From: Mesaphorura yosii
Taxonomy: Eukaryota > Arthropoda > Collembola > Poduromorpha > Tullbergiidae
Length of the DNA stretch: 64,000 bases
Assembly (NCBI GenBank): GCA_009869945.1
Contig: WIXG01000194.1
Coordinates: 87,718 to 151,717 of the forward strand
Direction of reading: 5' to 3'
Below are positions 44,601-56,424 of this stretch, one piece after another (position 1 is the stretch's first letter; each line of letters opens with the position of its first letter). A program made the position numbers and the translations under genes. The notes beneath the pieces are model-generated. The model had not been told where the DNA came from. It was given only the letters and a program-made list of their open reading frames with translations, and searched no databases.

Positions 44601-45053
44601 TACAAATACAACAATAAAGTCATTATTACAACTTTTATTTTCATTCTTCGACCACTTGTCTTACATTACATTTATGTACTGCACCCTGCAACTGGATCCA
44701 TGTCCAAGCCTTGCAAGATCGCAACGCACGGCAGCACGGCACGACAACAAGGCTCGGGTGACACTTGAAATCAAAACCCATTTGCATGCTGCGTGCCTGC
44801 ACTGAAAAGGGTCACTGATGATGAGCAATAATCATTCCTTAATGCAGTTTCTCTTTCCTTTACTCTACTGAACTGGCTTGCATTCCTTTTGTTGTACGTA
44901 AGGAATGGACTCATTCACCTGAGCCCTTAACGTACGAGGAGCAGCGCAGAGTTCTTAATGCACCGTAAAAGGTGTAACTGTTTATTTATATCTATTTGGA
45001 CAACATTGCGTGGCACAGCAGCGTCCAGCCCAACAGCATTAGCACACTTTCAT
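41612..45053. other. Long intergenic region (3.4 kb)
   Basis: It starts with the ING3-like leader (donor at about 41704 on the minus strand). Open frames at 42920-43243 and 44296-44805 have no recognised domain; the latter starts with a hydrophobic MIHYALALYLLSI and has several Cys but contains an internal AATAAA and no splice context. No gene can be supported. Confidence 0.45.
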
Positions 45054-45059
45054 TATAAA
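45054..45059 (+). promoter_or_regulatory. TATA box of the first cuticle gene
   Basis: TATAAA 228 nt before the start codon, preceded by CAT, consistent with TATA-driven cuticle genes. The transcription start should be near 45084. Confidence 0.6.
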
Positions 45060-45281
45060 ACACCTGCACTCGCTCTGGAAAAGGGTCACTTTCGATTTCG
45101 AAACCGTTTCGGGAACAACGCTCTCAAAAAGGTGTCTGCCGTAAGTAGAGCACATCAGCGTCAGAAGATTGGAATTTTACCAGACAGGAGGTTCAGTATT
45201 TTTCCACATCCATTCAAAATCTCAAGAATTTCCGCAACGGTGACAATTGATTCAGTTCACAATTTAAAGCTGACAAGTAAA

Positions 45282-46956
45282 ATGGTGTGCAACAAGTTAG
45301 CGTTTCTTGCCTTCGCCATGTTCCTTGCTTGGAGCGGAGTGGCCTCGGCGCAACAACAGCCGCAGAATTTTGGAAATGGCAATCAGACACCACTGCCCCA
45401 CCAACAAGGATTGGATCAGCATTTCAAGAATTTCCAGCCTGGATTTGGCAAAAATGGCAATAGTTTGGATATGAACAATGACAACATGAAATTCCAACAT
45501 GTTAAGTATTCTGGAGCTCCCGGCTCGTCCCCACAACAAAGACAGCCCCAACCGCAGCAGCAACCGCAACAGTTCGCGAATATTGGAATGGGCACGTAAG
45601 ACAGGCGTCGCTTGGTGGTCATTTCAGCAAGCGCTAAGTCTTAAAAATGTTTTGTCCGCTTTAGCCAAGGAACGCAGCAGCCGCAGCCTGGAACCGGAAA
45701 CAGAGTACCAGTACGAGGAGGAGGTGGAGTATCAGGAGGACCCGTCAACGGAGGAGGACCAGGAAACGGACAATTCAATGGAAATGGACGACTACCAGTA
45801 CCCGTACGAAATGGGAACGGAAGACCCATGGAACAGGCCGGACAGACCCCATCACAGCCTCAGCAGGCAACCTTCGTCCCACCTGGCCCAATGGCAACTA
45901 TATCCTTTGGCTCGTCTCAGGCAGTACCAGCACAGCAGGCACAATCTCCCGCTACGTCGCCAGCGCATTTCACCGCCAGTAACAATGGACAAGGGAAAGG
46001 GACTCAAGAATGGCAAGCTAAAGGTCAAGCCAACTCTCATCAATTCACCGCGTTTCCACAATCCAATTCCAATGGGCTGTCTGTTCACAATCCCAATCTA
46101 CCATCCACTCTGGCAAAGAACACATTTGGGGTGCCTTCTCTCAATTCCTGGAACCCCCAACCTCATTTAGCTGGAGAGACTTTAAACGGAAACGGTAATG
46201 GGAATCGGTTCAAGGTCTCCTCTATTCAACCAAACAGCGATCGCGATGCTAAATTCAGCCAAAAGTAAGTACGGCTGATGCCAATGAGTTTTCTTTTTAT
46301 TCTTTCAAATACGTAAATTTAGGCCCTAGTTCTTTTTTTTGCAATCGCTTGACTTGTAATTTTTATGCAGCGCTTTGGATTCCAATGCAAAATTCAACTC
46401 TCTTCAAGGCCCCAAAGAGAACTCTGGCGCTGGCGTCGGAGGCTTCAAATTCCCCGTCGACGACGCTCCCGTACAAGACAATCGCTTCGGTCCATTTAAC
46501 GACGGCTTCGGCAACACCGGCTCCGCGTCGACAATGACGACCGTCAACTTTGGGACCGGAATCGGCGGCGCAGGTCCCAACATCAAAGGCAAAGGAAAGA
46601 ATAACACACTCAAGAAGGGCAAATTCAGTTGGGTGAGTCCGGAAGGTCAAGTGTACGAGATTTCATACGTCGCGGATTTGAAGGAGTCTGCCGCCAACTC
46701 GCCGGCAGCGCAGTCCCCACCAGAAGACTCGGGTTTCTACAAATCTGCGTTCCCATACCCAGCCACCTCAGTCTCCATCGGCATGGCCGAACCACCAAGA
46801 AACAGCCTGGAATTGTACGGCAGTGCGTCAGCTCCGTCAGACTATCTCGTGCACGCCAACTCGCGTACGCAATTCCAGCCATACGGCAGTGGTAACCAGA
46901 ACATGTTCACGATGCCGCCACAGCAGCAGAGATTCCTGCCAGGACGCGGCTTCTAA
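45282..46956 (+). CDS. Large Gln/Asn/Gly-rich cuticular protein with a divergent R&R segment
   Basis: Exons 45282-45595, 45665-46264 and 46371-46956, in phase, 499 aa. Residues 1-23 form a signal peptide (LAFLAFAMFLAWSGVASA). Exon 1 and exon 2 are Gln/Pro/Asn/Gly-rich (QQRQPQPQQQPQQ; GGPVNGGGPGNGQF). In exon 3 the segment KGKFSWVSPEGQVYEISYVAD corresponds to the core of the R&R chitin-binding domain (chitin_bind_4), whose consensus reads YSYTSPDGQ.Y.V.YVADE; the usual N-terminal part of the domain is weak. The rest is Pro/Ser-rich and ends RFLPGRGF. It is expected to be secreted by epidermis into the exoskeleton. An overlapping long frame at 45499-46170 is a shadow. Gene-specific function is unknown. 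Confidence 0.85.
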
Positions 46957-48987
46957 ATTATTCGTGCATGATGCTGGACATCAGCGAATCAACATCAACG
47001 AATCGTGAACTACGAGTATTTTGTTATGTTTTTATATTCTTGAGATTTTATGTCTTGTTTTTATTCTCTACTGTTTTGCCATTTACAATTTTGTTCTCGT
47101 AATAAAATAAGCGGAGTGATAAAAAGGTACTTGCGCGATCAGGTCTTCATTATGCCACTTTAGCTAATTGATGTCATTGTCACTTTTGTCACCTGTCTTT
47201 CATAGCATACATTTGTCTCGCCGTTTTGCGCAACAAGGCACGTGAGACGAGGTAGGTCGTCAAAGGATTCAAGCGTCTTTGCTTCATTTTGACTTGTCGG
47301 AATCCCAATCTAATCTCGAGCACTCTTGCTCAACGCTCCCCTGCTCTTATTAGGGCAATTATGGTCATTGTCATTTGTTAATTGCTGAAACATCTTGTCA
47401 CAAATCCCAATTGTACCATTTACATGAAAGATGTGTGCTATTTGTTGTCTGAAGATTCAATTACAATGGCACACATGAGAGCTGAGACGACTGGTGTGAC
47501 ACCTTTGCTTTTCTAAGCGTATGCAGTGAAAATGACCGACGCGCATTAAATCATGTTATCAGGCGATACAAGACAGGTGATGACATTATTGCAATTACGC
47601 GGCCCGACCCATTGTTGCACAATTTTAAGTCAAAAGAAAATGAATTCATTGCGGTTTGTGTCGCGTTCAGCTCCATCGTCGTTTACGTGCGTATATTTCA
47701 TTTGCATGAATCTTTTGGTTGCATTGCTGGTCCTTGATTCTGTAAAAATTCAGATGCGAGTGGTCTATGAAGCTAGTATTTTATAGCTGCACTTGCTGTA
47801 CGCTGGACATGTCCAGATCATGGATCATCAGACATGATTCGATCTGGACTGTCTAAACAGCTGGTGGGATTGAGTGTAGAATGCTGGGCGGTTGCAGAAA
47901 ACAATGGCTGGCAGCAGTTGGTATTCGTTCCCTCATTGATCTGTTCTAATTGACACGTTTTTCTCGCGGCACGAAGACTCTCACGCTTCAGTCGCAGTCG
48001 AGAATGACAAGACCTTAATTATGGCACGTACACAAGACAAAGGTTAAGCGTATTGTTCGCTTTCTTATCGTTTGGCATCATGCTGGTGCGAAATTCTTAG
48101 CTTATCAGACGCCTTACATGAGACTGAGAGATAAGGTTCTGATACTGGCTCTCGCACTCACTCTGCTAATTAGCGATGAGCAGATTACGCCACGTTTTCT
48201 TTAGGAAATGCATCGAATTTGGTTGATGAAGTAATTTCCTACGCCATACATTCAGAATCGGCTTTGCTTCGCTCAGTTCTCAACATCAACGCTGCGCTGA
48301 GCCAAACATGCTCCATTTTATAGCACCGAGCAACGATATGGCAGACCAAAGTGAAGACTCTATCGCACGATTTTCCTTTCATTTGTTTTGAGGCTAATCG
48401 TGAGTTTTTCTGCTGTCATTGCGTACTCGACACTCGTGAACTATAAAATAATTTCATGTAATATTCTTAACCTATATTGAAGTGCAACACAGCACAACAG
48501 GTGTGAAACTGAAACAAGCACCAGCCTTTAGACTAGACTGAGGAAAGGCTGTGAGTGAATCCTTTCATTAAATTCCAATTATCCACGTTGACGAAATACA
48601 AGAATTCTGCATTACGAAGATAAGTAAGCTCGCAGCTCACAAGGCGGTGGAATCCGCAATTGAAATCGCCGCTGGTGGTAATTTGCTGTTGTTTATGGTT
48701 AATTGTTTCGATGAAGTACGTAACTGCAATTAAATTGGACATTGAATTATGACGAAAGAAGACAGCGAAGGCGAAGACGGCGAATTAGTTCATTTTTGTG
48801 GTGGCATGGCGCGATGGGGAATGAAGAGGGGCTTGTCGTCTGCTGAGATATTGATATCGTAATTCATGAGTTACAAGTGACTTATGAGTTACAGTTTAAA
48901 TCACCATAAATTATTAAACGCCGTGTTTTCTTCACTCCTGTTGAAAGGCCAGCGGCTGCATTGGAGAATAGAGTGGGAGACGAAGCA
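46957..48987. other. Intergenic region between the two cuticle genes
   Basis: AATAAA at 47101-47106 should end the first cuticle transcript. The following 1.9 kb shows no coding signal; it may hold regulatory DNA for the second cuticle gene. Confidence 0.5.
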
Positions 48988-48993
48988 TATAAA
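48988..48993 (+). promoter_or_regulatory. TATA box of the second cuticle gene
   Basis: TATAAAAAG starts at 48988. A CAGTCA initiator-like site lies near 49019-49024, about 31 nt downstream, and the start codon is at 49113. Confidence 0.75.
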
Positions 48994-49112
48994 AAGGCCG
49001 TCGCCAGATAATTGCAGCCAGTCATCAATTTAGACAAACGATAAGTCACTTGTTAAGCTGAACAACGTGCATGCATCCCTACAGTTAAGGTTTCGTTGCA
49101 TTCACAATCACA

Positions 49113-49747
49113 ATGCAAAGCAGAATTCTCGTTTACGCGGCTGTGACAGTCGCCCTGCTGGACTTTGCCTCAGCCGCCCCTCAACCTCAACAGAACCTCC
49201 GTCCTCGACCCCGTGATCCCTTCGCCCAGCCTCAGCAGCAACAGCAGCAGCCCCAAGCCCAGTCGCAGGCTCCGTACCGTGAGTCCAACCGTGTTCGCCA
49301 AGATCCAATTCCCATTGTCCGCTTCGAGAATGTGAACGATGGCGATGGACGCTACAATTTCTTTTACGAAACCGGAAACGGTATTACACACGAGGAGAGT
49401 GGCTACCTCGCGAATCCGGGCACGGACAACGAAGCCCAGACGGTGCAGGGCTACTACCAGTACTACGGCGATGATGGAAGACTGTTCAAAACCGTGTACA
49501 AGGCCGATGACCAGGGCTTTCAGCCTGAAGGTAAGAGAATGCGCTTAAAATTGATATGAAATGTAGCTGGAGCTTACCTGAAATCAACCATTTTGATTTT
49601 GTAGGAGATCATTTGCCCACTCCACCACCAATTCCTCCAGAAATTCAGAAGTCACTTGCCATAATTTATGCTGCAGCAGCCAAGCAGCAGAAGAGGGCCA
49701 TCGAAAGCAACCGCCACTACAATGATGACAGAAATCGGTATTACTGA
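49113..49747 (+). CDS. RR-1 type cuticular protein
   Basis: Exons 49113-49530 and 49605-49747, in phase, 186 aa. Signal peptide at 1-21 (ILVYAAVTVALLDFASA). A Gln/Pro-rich part is followed by the R&R chitin-binding domain at about residues 70-140: GRYNFFYETGNGITHEESGY, then YYQYYGDDGRLFKTVYKADDQGFQPEGDHLPT. The end GFQPxGxHLPTPPPIP is the classical RR-1 signature of flexible endocuticle. The tail is basic and Asn/Arg-rich. It is secreted into the exoskeleton, where it binds chitin. TATA box, size and structure all fit; no defect is seen. Confidence 0.95.
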
Positions 49748-49963
49748 CTCGAAAATCCAGTACGCCTCCACCAGCGCCATTAATTCGTCCACGGACCTTT
49801 GACTCGAAATGCAATTCTTCAGCTTCCTAATTTCTTCTGTTTTATTCTCTTTTTCGCTCTTCTATGTCTTGTAGCTCTGGATATTTTCTCAGGTCCTATC
49901 TTGCGGGTCTCTCTGATACAGCGATCCAAAATGCTTTAATGACAACCAAAATGTGCCATGTTA

Positions 49964-49969
49964 AATAAA
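49964..49969 (+). terminator. Polyadenylation signal AATAAA of the RR-1 gene
   Basis: AATAAA about 215 nt after the stop codon, in sense orientation. Confidence 0.5.
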
Positions 49970-50638
49970 AGGTAGCAGTAATTACCGCTCGCTGATTTTA
50001 ATTATTCAATCAGCCGGTTATCTCAATCGGTTGTTTTCTATATTCTCATTCTCTCAATTTGTGTTACAATTTCAACGTACGTAGTCCATCTATCATCCAC
50101 ACCTCGGGATGGGGACGAAAATACAAAATATCTGCCGTGAAATACAGCTGAACTTGCTAGGCCAGCAAAGAAATAACAAACATTGAAAAGTGCACTAATT
50201 TAATTCATCTGATAGTTAATTAGTAAATTAGAACATTTCAAGTTGACCAGCGAATTGGTAAGTTGCATGGGACAGTACGTTTTGGGTCATTAGAAGCGTT
50301 CAATTCATTGAAAGGTTAATTACGCCACAATTGCAGGTCGATCATCAAATGGTTTGATGGAGATTGGCCGACTCTTGAGGAGATACTCTTTCATTACTCT
50401 GTACCCTACTGCAGTCTTGTTCGCCATTTACAGTGACTGGAATCGCACCAGATTGTGTAAGCAACTTTGGGTTTAATATCCGGAACCGAATATTTGATCT
50501 TGTATTTAAAGCGGATAAATTTTCGGATTTTCCAACCTGTAGGGAAATTGGAGAAGGAAAAACAAGGTCAAGCCAGCTGAACAACTTCAGAAGCTAACTT
50601 GCGCACCCTTCAGCCAAACTTTCTAATTAATACCAAAA
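49970..50638. other. Intergenic and leader of NDUFB1
   Basis: No coding signal; a minus-strand frame at 50345-50584 lacks any feature. Confidence 0.45.
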
Positions 50639-50812
50639 ATGGCCAACTTCATTGGTTTCACCAGACAGTGGTTTTATATCCTCGTCCCACTCACTGGCTA
50701 TGCCATAGGATGGCACTACGACCAGCTGGAGAAGGAGAGATCAACCGAATTTCGTGACAAGAGTATGCTTTATGGTAGAACTCTCGGACCTGATGAGAAA
50801 CCAAGTTGGTAG
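50639..50812 (+). CDS. NDUFB1: NADH dehydrogenase 1 beta subcomplex subunit 1 (MNLL subunit)
   Basis: A 57-codon intronless frame that a 60-residue cut-off misses. The protein has one hydrophobic segment (FYILVPLTGYAIGWHYD, about residues 12-28), then ERSTEFRDKSMLYGRTLGPDE, which follows human NDUFB1 (58 aa) in order and spacing: a tryptophan near residue 11, V-P-hydrophobic run, AFRNKSMLFKREL. It is an accessory single-pass subunit of mitochondrial complex I. It lies upstream of ACSF3 in the same orientation, 683 nt apart, with its own AATAAA at 50906-50911, so the two are separate transcripts. Confidence 0.92.
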   Translation: MANFIGFTRQWFYILVPLTGYAIGWHYDQLEKERSTEFRDKSMLYGRTLGPDEKPSW

Positions 50813-50905
50813 TTATTCAGACGTAAAATTGTTTTCATGCAAGGTGTAAATGTTGTGAGCGCCATGTACATGTGGCATTAGTCTATGATGATATCGAATC
50901 GGTCA

Positions 50906-50911
50906 AATAAA
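50906..50911 (+). terminator. Polyadenylation signal AATAAA of NDUFB1
   Basis: AATAAA 94 nt after the NDUFB1 stop, sense orientation. Confidence 0.6.
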
Positions 50912-51495
50912 CATGTAGTCATTGTTGAGTGAATGGGTGAGGATGTCATTTTAGTGATTTTAGTTCACAGAATTTTTTGGTGATCGTAACGATTCAACGG
51001 TGTCAGATACCTGCCTACCTGCTTCAAACATCAGCGACTTGATATGAAAATTCACACTTTTGTTGGATTTGAATCAACCAACTTGTTTAGTAAATTGGTA
51101 AGCTCAGTCTAATTGAGCTCTACGAGCAGTGAGCACGGATATACATCCTTCTATTCCGTTCCATTCGTGTGCACCACTTCACTTATCCTGTGAAATCATA
51201 GATTTCTGGATTTCGAGTTCGCCTGATGCAGTGGAAGTCACGTCTACTTGTGCTCTTGGTACGGTTCACCGTCTTTCCACTTGCATCTCACATGCTCATT
51301 TCAAGAGGTGCAAGACTCAAATCCAACAAAAACAAGGCTAATAACATGTTACGTAACCGAACCAGCGATGATAGTTATGAGAATAGGGGTAGAAATTTTT
51401 AATTCAGATGGAGAGTAGATTTAAAGTGTAATAGTTAATCGTGTACTATTATTATTCTGGATTCTGGCCGTGTGCTTTCGTACCAATAAATAATC
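50912..51495. other. Intergenic and leader of ACSF3
   Basis: Nothing coding recognised; contains the presumed ACSF3 promoter. No TATA box. Confidence 0.45.
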
Positions 51496-53479
51496 ATGAA
51501 GTTCGTCGTTGGAAGAGTGCTTGGCGCATCGTCCAAATTATGGAATCACAAGCTAAGTCATTGGGGACTGGCCGCCGGCAGTAGTCAGAAATACAAGAGT
51601 ACCCTGACCGGAATTCCTTTACTGGAGACCTCCTTCGATACGAAGACTGCTCAGCGAATAGCATTCACTGACCACCACGGTCAGAATCACACGTTCTCCG
51701 AAATTGGTGCTAGATCGATTCGACTCGCCGATGAACTTAAGCAGATTACCGGACAACAAGAGGAGCGGGTGGCATTCCTGTGTCCACGTGACATCGCCTT
51801 TCCAGTTACGCTCTGGGCTAGCTGGATCTCCGGAAATGTTGGTAAGTTTTGACGGCACAAATGCAAGTCAATATAAATTTAATACATGTTGCTATTTGTA
51901 GCCGTTCCACTCACTGAAAAACACCCGGACAATATGCTGGAGTACTTCCTGAAACACACCGAGTCGAAAGTGGTGGTCACCACGGCCCAGTACGCGGATA
52001 AAATGAAGAAGATTGCAGATACAGTCGGCACCAAGCTGCATGTGGTTGATTTCGAATCAATTTCCAAGCAGCCGATTGAGAAGTTCGAGCGGCATGTCAA
52101 AGTAGATAGTGGTCTCATTCTGTTCACCTCTGGAACTACTGGTTTGCCCAAAGGTCAGGAACGCAATCCAAACTAGCTTTATGCATTTGATTTGTAATTG
52201 GATCTTTAATAACTTTTCAGGAGTGCTGCTCACACACAAAAATCTGGAAGCGCAAGTCGAAAATATCTGCACAGCTTGGGAGATCACCAATATTGACACC
52301 ATGCTGCATGTTCTTCCACTTCATCACACCCATGGTCTGATACATGCTCTCATATCCCCATTGTCGGTCGGGGCTAGGTGCCATATGATGGACAAGTTTG
52401 ATGCTGCACGCGTATGGTCCGAACTATTGTCCACGAAAGAATTTCGGCCTAATGTGCTCATGGCTGTCCCTACGGTGTACTCCAAGCTGGTCGAGGAGTA
52501 CGACAAAAGTTACGCAAACACACCGAGCAAGGTCGAGTTCGTAAAGGCGACAATGCAGAGCAAAATGAGGTTTGTGTGGCATGACTCCCCAGAAAGATCA
52601 CGTGATTTAAGCTTTTCTTGAATACAGAATGATTTTGTCTGGCTCCGCGTCACTTCCGGTGCCTGTCCTGGAGCGAATGGAACAAATTACTGGTCACCGC
52701 ATCCTGGAGCGTTACGGAATGACTGAAATTGGAATGGCACTCACGAATCCGTTACACGGATTGCGGAAGCCAGGTCAGTATGCTAACGGAAATGAAAGTC
52801 GTATGTTGTCTTTTGAAAATGGGCACATACTAACGCAATGAGCGAAGTTAGTATACTGGATCGTCTTAATCTGGTACTTTGCTGCTGTGCAGGTTTTGTC
52901 GGACTCCCATTCCAGTCCGTGGAGCTGAGGATCGTGGACCTCGTCTCCCGCGACAAATATACGGTGCTCGCTGAGAGTAACATTAACGGGACGAAGGTTT
53001 TCGTGGGCAAGAACGAGAGCCCCATCGGAGACCTGCTGGTCAAGGGGCCATCCGTGTTCAGAGAATACTGGAAGAATCCGGAGGCCACGAAGAAGGAGTT
53101 CACACACGACGGCTGGTTCATTACCGGGGACACTGTCGAGTACACTGAAGGCTCGTACAAGATTCTGGGTCGCAAATCGGTTGACATCATCAAGAGTGGT
53201 GGCTACAAACTTAGCGCACTTGAAATCGAAACCCAGCTGCTGGCACTCGATGAAGTTCGGGAAGTAGCCGTGTGTGGGCTGAGTGACCCAACTTGGGGCC
53301 AGAAGGTCGCCGCGATGATTGCCTGGAACGGGAAAGAACTGAGCCTGAATGAGTTTCGGGAGCTTGCAAAGAAGCGACTTCCGGCTTATGCCTGTCCATC
53401 GGTCATCAAAACCATTGATGAGCTGCCAAAGAACCAACTCGGCAAAGTCAACAAGAAAGAGCTGGTCAAATTGTTTTAG
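51496..53479 (+). CDS. ACSF3: Mitochondrial malonyl-CoA synthetase ACSF3
   Basis: Five exons: 51496-51841, 51902-52153, 52221-52569, 52628-52773 and 52893-53479, in phase, 559 aa (human 576). The N-terminus is basic with few acidic residues, a likely mitochondrial signal. AMP-binding motifs appear in order: the P-loop [14 protein letters not shown] (exons 2/3), LPLHHTHGL (A4), [10 protein letters not shown] (A5), GWFITGD (A7), [21 protein letters not shown] (A8), and the catalytic-lysine end [13 protein letters not shown] (A10). The enzyme activates malonate (and methylmalonate) to the CoA thioester with ATP, feeding mitochondrial fatty acid synthesis. It is convergent with ZNHIT6, whose stop is 159 nt away. 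Confidence 0.95.
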
Positions 53480-53637
53480 AGCTGCAATATTTTTATTGGC
53501 ACATCGCACCGTTTGCTGTGATACACAATTCTGGAAAGAGTTACAGTTTTTAAATACTTAATCGATATTGATTGTTAGCAGAGATGAAAAATATATTTTA
53601 CAAGTCGTAAATACAATTATTTATCTGGAGCCGAGAT

Positions 53638-54962
53638 TTATTTCGTAATGAGATCTTTGTACGTCGTATTCGGTAGTGGCAGTCTTTCTTGGCCTCCGTC
53701 TTGCATTTCAACTGCATCGTCCGAGTCGCTGCTGCAGCTGACTTCTACCTGTTTTGAGTCTTTTGATAAAAGCAGGTTATTCCGATTGAATGGTCGGCGT
53801 TTGCTCGACCTTTTACTGTCATTCGCACAGTCCACCTGTTTGGCACGGTAAAAATCTTCGATGGCAAACAGCAATTGAGGGAACTCGACGATCGTTTTAC
53901 CAACTAAGTTCTCTGCCAGCGTTTTGCCCAGGTCAAGTCGATAAAATCTGAGGTGCAGATCAATATGTGATTAAGTTTCAATCCCGTCCGCCACCAGAGA
54001 AATTCTGAGGACACTTACGTCTTATTGGCTTCTGGAACTTTATCAGCCTTCAGCAACACGTGGATTTTTCCAACATCGACTTCTCTGTAGCATCGCAGCC
54101 GTGTGAATGCTGAAGGCGTTATGTCTTCAGGAGATGATTGAAGATATTTGTCAAATAGGTTCCGCAACGGGATATTGTCTGGCCATCTAAAATTTATAAT
54201 GAATTCAGGTAAATTGCAGTTGTGATCATTTTCTTACTCTTAATGAACTCACTTGTGCTCGTAGATTGTGAGCTTCTCTGCGTTGATGAATATTAACTGG
54301 AGTGTCCAGTGAACAACATTTGCCCAACTGTTCAGATACGACCTGTTCTTCGAATGACGGTCGAAGGTTTGCGGCAGGAACAAGACTCGCGTGCCAGTTT
54401 TCAGGAGATGCGACTTCAGTAGGTACAGTCTCTAAAATAAATGCTCAGGTACGTCAAATCTTATCAATTTGTTGCATGCTAAACTTGCAACTACCACTGA
54501 ATGTACCTTAGGAATATATGCAGTCGATTTATTAGCCGCTTTCTTCTCTTCCTGTTGTGATACTTGCACGGTCCGGTTAATTTCTTCTAACAATTTGTAA
54601 TCTAAGAGCAACGAGTTACAGGTTCGTATTCCTTCTCATAGCCTACACTTGAGAGATCCCCATTACCTTGATGGATATCAAAATCAGTCATGGCAGACAA
54701 CTTGCTAAACCTTGAGCGAGGTCGAATTCCATCGCAATCCTGTTCCATTTTGTGTTTCTTAACACAAGTCAGCGAACAACTGGTTGAATTGCATCCTGGA
54801 CATGTGTACTTGGCTTCAGTTATTCGACACACGTCACAAATGCCTAATCTGCAAGCACAGAAAATATTTGCAAATTCAGTAACCTACTCTATTTGAAAAA
54901 CAAAAAAAGCAGCGAATATTATAGCTAAATCGTTTACTTTACCTGCTTAATTGTTTCGCCAT
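53638..54962 (-). CDS. ZNHIT6: Box C/D snoRNP assembly factor ZNHIT6/BCD1
   Basis: Six exons on the minus strand: 54962-54943 (20 nt), 54848-54649, 54601-54507, 54431-54253, 54186-54019 and 53947-53638, in phase, 323 aa. The zf-HIT domain at residues 9-45 reads CDVCRITEAKYTCPGC, CSLTCVKKHK, with the paired Cys/His ligands. Then MTDFDIHQG and YKLLEEINRTV follow, as in BCD1 (TDF..LEEV.R). The C-terminal part has VLFLPQTFDRHSKNRS, WTLQLIFINAEKLTIYEH, and FYRLDLGKTLAENLVGKTIVEFPQLLFAI, which parallels the BCD1 I-x-E-Y/F-P end. The tail is basic and acidic-rich. BCD1 helps assemble box C/D snoRNPs in the nucleolus. The 47-nt second intron with a GTGTAG donor is unusually small; an AATAAA overlaps the stop codon. 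Confidence 0.88.
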
Positions 54963-55803
54963 CTTCGGAGTTTCGGTGCTTAACCACCTCTCACCTATTC
55001 AAGCAGCCTTATTCACCTAGCACGTTTGAGGTTGGGTTCCGAAATCCGAAATTGCCGTATTATAGTTCAAACAAGACTCCGCACCAGTAATGCAGTAATC
55101 GAAACAACCAAGAGCACATGTGAAATTTGAACGTACATTGGCATTGGCATTGCAGCCTCGTGCCATGTGAGTCGTGAGATCAAGACCATTGCTCTCTTCT
55201 TACAAAACAAAGAATCTGAAAATATCATCCTGATCCCCGGTTTGTTCTCCAATAGTTTTCGGTTCCCATCAATACCCATACCAAAGCTATTTCAAATGAT
55301 CGCCAAGTCATAGTTAGTTCATGACTATTTATAGCAGTTCTCAAATTGAATTAGTAGAAGTTGGTACGGTGCGACTTTCGTTCTCAAAGAGCGTAGACTG
55401 GACATGACTGAGAAGTGTCGTGGGGTCTTGGCCACGATGTTGATGTCTATATTAATTACGCATTCAATTAATTGCGTCGCCAGTCGACCGTGGCTTCTTT
55501 ATAGTGCCAAGTGTGCCAGTCTTAATTGAAGCTTACGTGATTCTTTAATCTATTTTTGTAATGCATTCCTCAATGCGAGTCTTGTAGTAGGATTATCAAA
55601 GAACAGAAGCATTTGGCCTAACTGCCTATAGTCATAGTCATGTCATGTAACTGCTTTGCTGCTTGAAGGCTAACTGCCAGCCTCAGCTTAATTGGAATTA
55701 AGTAGCCATCATTTCTCCAACTGTTGGCGCAACTCTTAACTTGTAGTGCTCGAGTACTCCACAGCCATTAATTTATCATGGATAAATAAACACGACTACC
55801 AAG
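54963..55803. other. Intergenic between ZNHIT6 and the small secreted gene
   Basis: Divergent 5' flanks of the two genes. No coding feature was found. Confidence 0.5.
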
Positions 55804-56342
55804 ATGAGAGCCATAATCAGCTGCAGTTTGGGCCATCTTCGTCCATTATTTTTCTTAGAAATCCTGATAAGTGAGTACCAACACAAAAATTGTCCGCCTG
55901 GCCTTAGAGTTCTTTAATTTTTGTTTCTGAATTCAGTTGTCTCAGGACTTGCTGCTGGAGCGAGCCAGACCGACGCGACTCCAGTCGACATTACGTTCTA
56001 CGAACATGAATACTTCAAAGGTAAGCCAACGCAAAGCCACATTTGCCTTGTGTAGTGCAGACGAAGATTATTCTTTGTCAAATTTTAGGTCAAGCGTACA
56101 AGATTTCCATTCTGCCCGGGGAATGCATTAACGTCAAGCAGGGCAAGACGTTTTCATCCGCCAAAATTAGCGACACGACAACTTGCGTGATTTTCTTCAA
56201 CGCGGATAATTGCAGGCAACGGCCAGTGAGATTCAAGAAGGGGAATGAAAGCAAGGGTCTGGATCGGTTTGCGAACGTTGGGGCCAACGACGACATTGCC
56301 TCAGTCAAGATCTGCCCGGTAGAAACAAAGAAGAAATCCTAG
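55804..56342 (+). CDS. Small secreted protein with a single beta/gamma-crystallin-like domain
   Basis: Exons 55804-55870, 55937-56020 and 56089-56342, in phase, 134 aa. Residues 1-30 form a hydrophobic leader (LRPLFFLEILIIVSGLAAGA), probably a signal peptide. The mature part begins VDITFYEHEYFKGQAYKISI, which resembles the first strand pair of a crystallin Greek key (aromatic residues, then G). It is followed by LPGECINVKQG, FSSAKISDTTTCVIFF, CRQRPVRF and ASVKICP. Four cysteines could form two disulfides. It has the size of a one-domain arthropod secreted protein; the tail is lysine-rich. The fold is my inference from pattern alone. Function is unknown. Confidence 0.65.
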
Positions 56343-56418
56343 GCCCGATTTGTGTCGGCTGATGGCTGATGGGATTTGCAGGATTTCTCATTTCTTAGCG
56401 TAGCGTACAGTTTAAGTG

Positions 56419-56424
56419 AATAAA
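56419..56424 (+). terminator. Polyadenylation signal AATAAA of the small secreted gene
   Basis: AATAAA 77 nt after the stop codon. Confidence 0.6.

Noticed and set aside
44296-44805. 169-codon plus-strand frame beginning with a hydrophobic stretch and containing many Cys
   Set aside because: No splice context, domain or conserved spacing; contains an internal AATAAA. It could be a young gene, but support is too thin.
45499-46170. 223-codon frame in the first cuticle gene, Glu/Pro-rich
   Set aside because: Exon 2 read in this frame does not keep phase with exons 1 and 3; the other frame gives Gly/Asn-rich cuticle-like protein and matching phases.
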